Assembly (NCBI GenBank): GCA_002786065.1
Contig: NHNY01000001.1
Coordinates: 682,001 to 746,000, forward strand
From: Microcyclospora pomicola
Lineage: Eukaryota > Ascomycota > Dothideomycetes > Capnodiales
DNA length: 64,000 nucleotides
Direction of reading: 5' to 3'
The translations under genes and the position numbers were made by a program. The notes under the pieces were generated by a model that saw nothing but the letters and a program-made list of their open reading frames with translations, ran no database searches and was not told where the DNA came from. Shown here one piece after another: positions 31,701 through 39,980 of this stretch. Position 1 is the first letter of the stretch. Each line of letters starts with the position of its first letter.

Positions 31701-32112
31701 CGGCGGCAGCATCCTTTTCGGCCGCTTCTTGTGCGCTGCGGAACCGCCTACTGCGCTGCTGGTTCATCTTGGCACGAGGGGCTACACCATCGACAGCGAT
31801 CATGAGAAGCTTGCGCGGACGCACCATGTTCACCACACGTTCAGTGTACTCGAAGATGGCAATCATCATCTCCTCCTCATTGGCAGGAGCCGGACGATCT
31901 TCAGGATGTGAGCATGGGTGGACGATACCGTTCATGTCCAGGTACAAGTTGTCCATCTCTTCGCCATTCGGGTTTGGCTGTCTAGCATCCACGGGTATCT
32001 GGGTTTTGGTTCCATCATCATTTTGGATTTCTTGTGGTAGCTGCTCTACTACTGGCGAGATGATCTTGGGGTACTTCTTGCTAAGCCAGCGAAACAAAGC
32101 CGGCACACCCAT
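28794..32112 (-). CDS. RAT1: 5'-3' exoribonuclease 2 (Rat1/Xrn2)
   Basis: Nuclear exonuclease that degrades uncapped RNA, trims rRNA and snoRNA 5' ends and releases RNA polymerase II at terminators. Exons 31412-32112 and 28794-31290 (121-nt intron) give 1065 residues. The start is the ATG at 32112 ([16 protein letters not shown]); upstream frame is a TTG artefact. Conserved acidic catalytic segments include [27 protein letters not shown] and [18 protein letters not shown] zinc knuckle ([14 protein letters not shown]) lies just after the [14 protein letters not shown] block, as in fungal Rat1. The second conserved region ends near [16 protein letters not shown]. The last 110 residues are a Gly/Gln/Tyr tail with imperfect GGYQQGGY repeats. 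It diverges from USO1 with 558 bases between the ATGs. Confidence 0.96.
28795..28985 (-). repeat. In-frame tandem repeat coding the Gly/Gln/Tyr tail of Rat1
   Basis: On the plus strand, units such as TTGATAGCCTCCTTGCTGGTAGCCTCC recur imperfectly. They encode repeated GGYQQ units. Near-identity of neighbouring DNA units suggests recent slippage-driven length change. Confidence 0.75.
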
Positions 32113-32670
32113 GATGGAGGTGAGAAGGTTGCGCAGTGGCAAATAGTGATGGCGAGTCGGGGGAAACGGCGTATCCTACTCCTATTGCTCTGGAGAGTGA
32201 TGTGGTAGCGGAACTGTTGGGCACGACGTGCACTTTGCGATTGAGCGACTACGACGTTCACTGAGTCGCGAGATCAGAGAACTCTTTGCGACCGAGCAGA
32301 GTGATATTGACAGGCTGCTGGCGAGTATGATATTGACAGGAGGGAGAGGATGTGATCAAGTCATGTCTGCAGATACTTGTTGCATGCGCTCTGCTTGTCG
32401 CAACTTTCTTAGCTGGCGGACCGGAGCACGGCACGCTAGATCTAAGTAGGTAACTTATCCTGTCGATCACCTTGAGAAACGCTCCCCAGGCGGAGAGCGG
32501 ACAACAATTCGCGAAACGTGTATAACTGTAAATAAGGTACATTCGGTGCTTCTTCATTCTCCTTCTCCACCTATGTGCATGTAGATTGCGTACAGAAACC
32601 CGTTACCTCGCCGCAATGGTCGTGGATTAGCTCTCCTGAACTGCCGCCAGGCGGAAACATAAAAAGAAGA
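32113..32670. other. Divergent promoter of RAT1 and USO1
   Basis: Contains both 5' flanks. A GTG-initiated extension of the USO1 frame (from 32575) was not accepted. A near-direct repeat, GTGATATTGACAGGCTG and ATGATATTGACAGGAGG, occurs at about 32300-32345. No other feature seen. Confidence 0.5.
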
Positions 32671-35600
32671 ATGCTCAAGACACCACCTCTTCAGACCGCT
32701 ACGGCGACCATCGACACACTATGCGGTCGCCTCCAATCTGCGACACTTCTTGAAGATCGGCGAGGAGCTATACTTGGTCTCCGGAGCTTCGCAAAGCAAT
32801 ACCCGGCTTCGGTAGCGTCAGGCTCCCTCCGAGAGCTCATAACCATCCTCCGACGCGATGGCTTAGGAGGACCTGCGGGTAGCAAAGACGCGGAGCGCCG
32901 GCGCAGCGAAGAGGGCGGAGATGTGGACACCATTAGATTGGTTCTAGAGACTCTGCTCTCGTTGTTCAACCCAGATTCGTCGTCTCCCGAAGCAAGCGAG
33001 GAGATCGAACTGTTCATGGCTGATGAGTTCTCGATGGTATGCTTGCGCATCCATTCCGTGAACGTATCGTACTTTAGAGCTAAGCTAATACCAGCGCCAA
33101 GACAACGTATCGTTGCTACTGTCTCTCCTCGATCCTTCCTCGCCCGTGACCGATTACTACTCGCGCTTGTATAGCGTCCAACTACTCTCGGCCATCTGTG
33201 CTGCGCGTCCGGAGAGATTACAAGATTGTATCCTCAATGCTCCACTGGGCGTGAGTCGACTAGTGGGAGTGTTGGACGACGGTCGAGATCAGGTACGCAA
33301 TGCTGGGCTGCTGCTCCTTGTCGACTTGACCGGAGGGGCCAATGAAGAGCTAAAAAAGATTGTTGCTTTTGAAGATGTGTTTGCAAAAGTCTTTGGGCTC
33401 ATACACGTCGAAGGCGGATTGGCTGAGGCTGGTATCACAGCACAAGATTGCCTCAGCCTTTTGGCAAATCTGATCAGCGACTCCGCGAGCAATCAAAACA
33501 TGTTTCGCGAATCTGGTTGTGTCAAGCAAATGACTCAATTGCTCGAGCAAGCATTTCCGCCGTCAACACCCGAGGTACCATTCCTCGCCCAGAACAGGGA
33601 GAAGGCTGCGTGGGGGCTGTTGCAACTCCTGAGCCTTTTCCTGATCGATGGCGAGGCAAGCACGGCGCAGAATCAGCATGCATTCTTCCGAACTGGAATG
33701 GCACAAGTCTTAGTCGAACTTGGTTTTAGTAACAGGCTACCCGTCCCGGTCGCTGCGCTGGCCTCGAAGTGTGCAGCTTCATTGATCGCGAAAAACGCAC
33801 CGCTACAGGAAGCATTTGCAAATCTGACAATCGAGCTACCTTCCGCTGCTGAGCCGGACCCTCCAAGGCCCGCACAAACTAATGGCGGTCTATCGGCAGC
33901 TCCATCTGCCAAAGGGAGTGCCCGTACTAGCGCAGATAGAGTGCGGATACACATCATCGAGGCCTTGTTGGATCGGACGCTTGACCAGCCACATGCAGAC
34001 CTGTCGCTACGGGCTGCGTCGTGCAGTCTCATCCAAGCATATCTCGCGGATCACAGTCGAATTACGGTTCACTTCATGACACGGGCAGTCGCAGGTCATG
34101 ACGATCGTGAAAGAGCCCCTAACGTGTTGCTGACGTTGTTGAATTATGCAACAGACACTGCAGCCATTGTCTTCGCTTCGTGGATTGTGTCTGACCTCAT
34201 CTCAGAAGAGCCTGCAACCAGAAGTGCTTTCGCTGGTTTGACGGAGGGCAATGAAAGTGAAGGCGAAGACGTGCTCACAGCGATACAGACGCTTGGTGCA
34301 CAACTACAGCAAACGCTCCAGCAAGATCCCGACGTGCGTAGGGTGGCTGCCTATGCCAGTGTACTCATAATACTGCTGTGGGAGAACGCCGAAGGCGTCG
34401 ACAATTTGCTTGCCGAAGGGTCCGGCCTACTCCAGGCGCTTGTAGTCACCGTGAGCACCGCTAACAGCCACGATGTCATCGCTGGACTGGCTGCCATCCT
34501 TCTTGGAACAATCTATGAGTTCAGCACGAAAGACAGTCCAATCCCCCGGCGCACCTTGGCTCCCCTTCTCACCCAAAAACTTGGGAGAACGAAGTATCTG
34601 GGTGCTCTGTTGCAATTGCGGAAACAACCAACAATACGCGATTTTGACTTCGAAGGTCTGGACCAGAGTGAAAAGCTGTTCAGTGCAGTACTCGTTGAGC
34701 TGTTTACAACTGAGTACTCCCGTCTCCGTAAAGCGGTCGACAAAGATCCTGGCGTCGAAGTCCTTCCGTTGTCAACCATGAAAGCAGGAGTCGACAGAGA
34801 TGTACTCGACGATCTCCGTCAACAAGCTCAAGCATCAAAGGATGCGCTTAGTCAAGCCCAACAGGACGCTATAGTTACTGGGCAGCGTTACGACACAGAG
34901 CGCATGACTGTCACGAAAGAGCTACAGACTACAAAGGCGGAAGTCGATCGATTGCGAAAGATTAACCAGGCAATGCAGCAGAGCCACGAGTCCGAGCTTC
35001 AGAAATCAGCTGCGAAGCACGACAAGGACAAGAGTGAGCTTCACAACAGCCATCAACGTAGCCTTATCCAGCTACGTTCAGATATCGAGAGACAAGGTCA
35101 GGCCGCTCTTCGAGAGCGTGACGCAACGTTCGCCTTGAAAACTCAAGAACACGAGCGCAATTTGGCAGAACTGGGTAATGTGCATCGGTCTGAACAGAAC
35201 GCTCACTCTCAGACGCGGCAACAGCTCGAAACTCTGACCACGAAGCATGCCGATGTCACGGCACGGGAGAGAAATTCTAGCCAGCAACTTGATGCTATAA
35301 CCCAACAACACCACAAATTGCAACGAGAACTCGAGTCGTTGCAGCTTCGTGTGCCTCAACTTGAGCAAGAATTGCGAAACGCAAGGACTGAAGCTGAAAG
35401 TCAGAGCGAAGCAGCCACCAGCCTGAATAAGCAGGTCTCGGAGCTGAAGGAAGAACTCAATGGGAAGGATGCTGAGCTGACCACGGAGCGAGCCGGATTT
35501 GGTGAACTTGAGAAGGAGCTCGAAACCACTAAAAGTGATCTCAAAGCTGCGCAAATCGAGCTTGCGGGGACTCAGAAGAAGCTTGAAAATAGCAGCAAGC

Positions 35601-35992
35601 AACTCGATGCCGCCAAAAAACTTGCGGCGTCTACCGTCGCTGACGCGAAGAAAAATGCGACCACAAATTCAACAGCGAAGAATGGAAAAGCGGCCAAAGC
35701 TGAGCAAGACAAGCACGACGCCGAGCTCAAGAGTCTTAAAGACGAGATCGCTAAGCTCGAGGCTGCTGGTAATGATTCCAAGAGGCTGGGAAAAGAGGTC
35801 GAAGAGGCGAAGGAGGCGGAGAAGAGCGCCAAGGAGGAGCTGGAAAACTTATTGCTTGTGATGGGCGACATTGAAGCGAAGAGAGACCAGTACCGCGAGA
35901 AAGTCAAGAAGCTGGGTGGAGACGTCAGCGAAGACGAAGATGAAGACGACGAGGACGAAGAAAGTGACGAGGAGAACGACGAACTCGACTGA
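32671..35992 (+). CDS. USO1: Vesicle tethering factor Uso1/p115
   Basis: Golgin that tethers ER-derived COPII vesicles at the Golgi. Exons 32671-33036 and 33095-35992 (58-nt intron) give 1087 residues. The globular armadillo-type head (residues about 8-680) starts with QTATATIDTLCGRLQSATLLEDRRGAILGLRSFA in two overlapping conserved blocks, and the splice junction rebuilds DEFSMRQDNVSLLL. The tail from about residue 690 to 1060 is heptad-rich coiled coil dense in Gln, Glu, Lys and Leu, for parallel dimerisation. The protein ends in an acidic stretch (EDEDEDDEDEE), which in p115 contacts GM130-type partners. The first in-frame ATG consistent with the family is used. It is shorter than yeast Uso1 (about 1790) but close to filamentous-fungal and animal p115 lengths. 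Confidence 0.94.
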
Positions 35993-36137
35993 GACGTGCA
36001 TGCGGAAGATTCATCGTAGGTGGGGTATCATTACGCAAGACACGCCGCGTGTAAAGCCGTGGACTCTATGCAGAGGTTATATCTGAAAAGCATGCAGGCC
36101 GTACATGGAACACTCTCTCGTCCCAGTCTTGTTGCCC

Positions 36138-36836
36138 TTAATCCCCGGTATCAATTTCTAGGTCTAATTGCACACCTCCGCTGACTCCATAGTCCTGCAA
36201 GGTCAGCGCGTCCTTGAACGGCCGTTCGCCCTGCCTCTTGATCATGATTTCGTGCGGCTGCCTGCCGATATGCGCCGCAACTATCGCGCGAAACGCCTTG
36301 ACGGAGTCGGACGCGAGACATGGAATCGCTGCCTTTGTGCCCAGACGGTCATTGATGTTGACGATGATCATTGGTTCGTCGGACGGAGCAGGGACGGAAG
36401 CTTTCTTCGTCTTGGGCTTTGAAAGGTCTTTCTGCGATTTGGACGAGCTTGTTGAGTTTATTGTGCCATGGACAGGATTCAGCGGTGTTGTAGCACCAAG
36501 CGTGGTAGCCGCGCGAGGCCCAAACTTCGAAGCCAAGTCACTTCTCGCCGCTGGAGCGCTGCCAAACTTCGAGGCAACATCAGGTCTCTCTGAAGCTTCC
36601 GACGAGGTCGCTTCACTCTTGTCTACTGCTGGCGCGTCGATCTGTTGTTCACGATCTTTGTGGACGGTTCGCCGCGGTGAACGATCTCGATAACCTCGCT
36701 CGAGTCCGCGATCTTGAGGTTGTGGCTGCGAATCGTCGCGAGCCGGCTTGTCTTTCCACTTGAAACCTGTGGTCTTGATCCTTTTCGCTCGAGGCTCGGC
36801 TTGCGGTGACGCTGATCGGTCACGGGAAGTAGACAT
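36138..36836 (-). CDS. Hub1-like ubiquitin-fold protein with a long N-terminal extension
   Basis: The C-terminal 77 residues (156-232) carry a ubiquitin-like fold: MIIVNINDRLGTKAAIPC, then helix VKAFRAIVAAHIGRQP, EIMIKRQGERPFKDALTLQDYGVSGGVQLDLEI. NDRLG at the start and FKD..TL.DYG..GG..L.L at the end match Hub1/UBL5, a spliceosome-associated modifier that binds Snu66 non-covalently and has no C-terminal di-glycine; none is present here. Residues 1-155 are basic, Ser/Arg/Pro-rich and probably disordered, with KRIKTTGFKWKDKP near residue 18 and two ASKFG copies (88-92, 102-106). The start chosen is the ATG at 36836; an in-frame ATG at 36914 would add 26 residues. It diverges from the tRNA methyltransferase gene (252 bases). 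Canonical Hub1 is 73 residues, so the extension is the oddity. Confidence 0.7.
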   Translation of the reverse strand: MSTSRDRSASPQAEPRAKRIKTTGFKWKDKPARDDSQPQPQDRGLERGYRDRSPRRTVHKDREQQIDAPAVDKSEATSSEASERPDVASKFGSAPAARSDLASKFGPRAATTLGATTPLNPVHGTINSTSSSKSQKDLSKPKTKKASVPAPSDEPMIIVNINDRLGTKAAIPCLASDSVKAFRAIVAAHIGRQPHEIMIKRQGERPFKDALTLQDYGVSGGVQLDLEIDTGD

Positions 36837-37088
36837 GGTCAAAATCGCGCTCAACTTTTGCTGTATGCTTCTCGAGACAATAATATAACGAGACAGTATG
36901 TGATGTAACTTCATTTGCACATGGGAGCATGTGGCTGCCGCCGAAGTTTATCCTATCGATAAGAGCAGAAAGCCTCAATGCTCTTGAGGTTTCTTTCAAG
37001 CTTTGGCGTTGTATTGGTGATCGTGCATTAGTCCATCCTGGCATTATCTTCCCAGCTTCGTCACTTCACCGCAGGGATCGTCGCGAAT

Positions 37089-39944
37089 ATGTCGCGAACT
37101 AAGTCCCGCGGTGGCTTCAAGAATAAGCAGAGAGGGAGGGGAGGAGGTAGAGGTGGCGGCAGAGGTGGTGGAGGTGGAGGTCGGCACTATGAGGACAATC
37201 GAGTATCGTTCGACAAGATCAACAAGCATAACGAGAACTTCGAACGATACTACAACACCATCATCCCAGCGGGAGAAGATCGCGACAAATTCTGGGCAGC
37301 TTTGCGACGGGAGCTCCCAAACTCCTTTCGCTTCACAGGATCCAAAGGCCACGCATTGAGTGTGCGCGATGACCTTGTTTCTCGCTTTTTCCCGACCATG
37401 TCGACCATGACAGATGACAGTGGCAACCCGATTGCGCTACCAACTGTAATGCCGTGGTACCCCGGTGGTCTGGCATATACAATGACCACGCCGAAGAACG
37501 TTATTCGTCGCTACGAGCCGTTCAAGGACTTCCAGAAGTTCTTGGTTAGCGAGACCGGCGTGGGCAACATTAGCAGGCAAGAACAAGTATCAATGATCCC
37601 TCCATTGTTGCTAGATGTCAAGCCGGAGCACACTGTCCTGGATCTTTGTGCCGCGCCCGGCAGTAAGAGCGCGCAGCTGGTGGAGCTTATACATGCCGGC
37701 GAGGAGGAGCGAGTCGCCAAAGCCATCCAGCAAGCGAAAACGTCAGCTTCAGGTTCCCAAGACACTGTTGGCGACTACGGGCGCACGACTGGTCTCGTGA
37801 TAGCCAATGATGTGGACTACAAACGCGCACATCTGCTCATCCACCAAGTAAAACGGCTCAACTCCCCGAATCTACTCGTCACCAATCATGACGCGAGCAT
37901 GTATCCGTCCATTCTGGTGCCCAACGATGCCAAGACCGGCAGCAAAGTGCTCAAGTTCGACCGTATTCTCGCAGACGTTCCTTGTAGTGGTGATGGAACT
38001 TGTCGTAAGAACCCTGGAATCTGGAAAGACTGGTCACCTCAGAACGGATTGGGTCTTTACCAAATACAGACAAGAATCTTGACACGTTCTCTACAAATGC
38101 TCAAGGTTGGAGGTCGCGTGGTGTACAGCACGTGCTCGATGAACCCCATTGAAGATGAGGCTGTCGTCGCATCAGCTTTAGAGCGATGTGGTGGTTCCAC
38201 CAAGATCAAGCTGTTGGATGTCTCGGCAGAACTGCCGGGTTTGATCAGGAGTCCCGGCATGACAGACTGGTCTATCATGAACAAGACTGGTAGAATCTAC
38301 GAATCTTGGCCCGAAGCCGAGCAATTCGAAGGAGAGGCATCCAGAATTGTGCCTGGAATGTTTCCCCCAGAAGAAGCAGAGAACATCCCTCTTCAACACT
38401 GTATGCGTCTCTACCCTCATCAGCAAGACTCTGGAGGGTTCTTTGTTGCCGTTCTGGAGAAGCAGGAAGAGTTCACTGCCAAGCCTGAGGATCAGTCCAA
38501 AAGCGCAAAGAGGGACTGGAAATTCACTGGACAAGAAGCTCCCAAGGCGACTGTCTTTAGCGAATTAAAGGCGGATATCGCGTCGGATCTGAATGTGAAC
38601 GGGGCACTTGTGAACACTAATCCGGATGCTCCACAAGTCAACACAGACCTAGCTGTCTCTGCGGCAGCTCGTCAAAATACAGATCCGTCGGATGATGCAA
38701 ATGGTGTAGGGGCGAAGAGGAAGTTGGTAGATGAAGAGCCAGTGGCTGGGATCAGTGCGCTGAAGAAGCCGAAACTTGGAGACGAGCCGGACGAGCTACT
38801 CACCACCAGCGATACATTGCCTCGTGAACATGCAGACATACCTCCTGCCAACACCATGGCTGTAGAAGCGGATGATGCAGTACCTGGTGCACAGGTTCCA
38901 TTGGAAGATAGTGGTGATGGCGCTGTGCCTCCTCAAGTTTCTGATGCTACGGCAAACGCGCCATTTGACGACAAAATCCCTGGTGCGACTCTCGCACCAC
39001 CACGCAAACGCCGCCGCGAGGACGAGCAGGCCGGCGAAGAGGCATTCAAGTATCTCAGCCCAGACCATGAGGAGCTACAGTCGATCTACAAATTTTACAA
39101 CTTGCACCCTTCATTTCCCCGAGATCGATTCCTGGTCAGAAATCCTGAAGGTAATCCCGTCAAGGGTATCTACTACACGTCGAAGCTCGCCCATGACATT
39201 CTCACCACGAATGAAGGCCGCAGCATGAAGTTCGTTCATGGTGGAGTGAAGATGTTCATGAAGCAGGACGCCCAGGGCCAGGACATTTGCCGCTGGAGAA
39301 TACAAACGGAAGGCCTACCGATTATAGATGGCTGGGTGGGCGAGAACAGAATCGTGACACTGCGAAAGAAACCTACACTCCGCAAGCTACTTGTGGAAAT
39401 GTTTCTCAAGGTTGGCAGTTCGGACGATGAACATGCCGGCTGGCGCCAGCTAGGTGAAATTGGACTTCAAGTCCGCGACATCAGCATGGGTTGCTGCGTG
39501 CTTCGTGTCCAAACTAGTGACGAAGAAGAAGGCTTCGAGCATGATTTCACCCTTCCATTGTGGAGAAGTTTGCATTCGCTGAACCTCATGCTGCCGAAGG
39601 AGGACCGAAAGGCTATGCTTCTACGCATTTTCAACGAAGACATTGAGCTCGTGAACAACAGCGCCGAAGGCAAGAAGGCCGCAGAGGCGAAGAACGGTAC
39701 AGCAGGCCAAGGCAGTGTGTCTGCCCAAGCAGATGCAGAAGCTACACAAGATAGGACACGAGCACTTGAAGCGAATGGCAAACTCGTTCGCCAAGAGGTT
39801 GCGGAGATGGAAGCAGACGTGCAGGAAGCGGCAGAGGAGGACGCGAAGATGGAAAATGGCGAGGAACAAGTCGAGGTTGAATTGGAAGACAAGGGCGAGA
39901 GAACTGCGCTTGGGAACGAGCCTGGTGCGGACCAATTGCCATGA
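37089..39944 (+). CDS. tRNA (cytosine-5)-methyltransferase Trm4/Ncl1 (NSUN2 family)
   Basis: Methylates C5 of cytosines in tRNA (positions 34, 40, 48, 49 in yeast) in the nucleus. Single exon, 951 residues. The SAM-binding motif VLDLCAAPGSKSAQLVE is clear; motif IV is DVPCSGDGTCRKNPGIW with Cys299, and motif VI is YSTCSMNPIEDEAVV with Cys349, the cysteine pair used for product release and catalysis. The N-terminus is an RGG-like glycine/arginine run (residues 15-33). Residues about 460-640 form a low-complexity acidic insertion with a KRK cluster, and the last 100 residues are an acidic helical tail. Yeast Ncl1 is 684 residues, so the inserted and terminal segments are extra. A PUA-like region probably lies at about 650-850. 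Confidence 0.95.
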   Translation: MSRTKSRGGFKNKQRGRGGGRGGGRGGGGGGRHYEDNRVSFDKINKHNENFERYYNTIIPAGEDRDKFWAALRRELPNSFRFTGSKGHALSVRDDLVSRFFPTMSTMTDDSGNPIALPTVMPWYPGGLAYTMTTPKNVIRRYEPFKDFQKFLVSETGVGNISRQEQVSMIPPLLLDVKPEHTVLDLCAAPGSKSAQLVELIHAGEEERVAKAIQQAKTSASGSQDTVGDYGRTTGLVIANDVDYKRAHLLIHQVKRLNSPNLLVTNHDASMYPSILVPNDAKTGSKVLKFDRILADVPCSGDGTCRKNPGIWKDWSPQNGLGLYQIQTRILTRSLQMLKVGGRVVYSTCSMNPIEDEAVVASALERCGGSTKIKLLDVSAELPGLIRSPGMTDWSIMNKTGRIYESWPEAEQFEGEASRIVPGMFPPEEAENIPLQHCMRLYPHQQDSGGFFVAVLEKQEEFTAKPEDQSKSAKRDWKFTGQEAPKATVFSELKADIASDLNVNGALVNTNPDAPQVNTDLAVSAAARQNTDPSDDANGVGAKRKLVDEEPVAGISALKKPKLGDEPDELLTTSDTLPREHADIPPANTMAVEADDAVPGAQVPLEDSGDGAVPPQVSDATANAPFDDKIPGATLAPPRKRRREDEQAGEEAFKYLSPDHEELQSIYKFYNLHPSFPRDRFLVRNPEGNPVKGIYYTSKLAHDILTTNEGRSMKFVHGGVKMFMKQDAQGQDICRWRIQTEGLPIIDGWVGENRIVTLRKKPTLRKLLVEMFLKVGSSDDEHAGWRQLGEIGLQVRDISMGCCVLRVQTSDEEEGFEHDFTLPLWRSLHSLNLMLPKEDRKAMLLRIFNEDIELVNNSAEGKKAAEAKNGTAGQGSVSAQADAEATQDRTRALEANGKLVRQEVAEMEADVQEAAEEDAKMENGEEQVEVELEDKGERTALGNEPGADQLP

Positions 39945-39980
39945 ATCGAGAGGTCTCCGCAAAACATACCTTGAGCCTCG

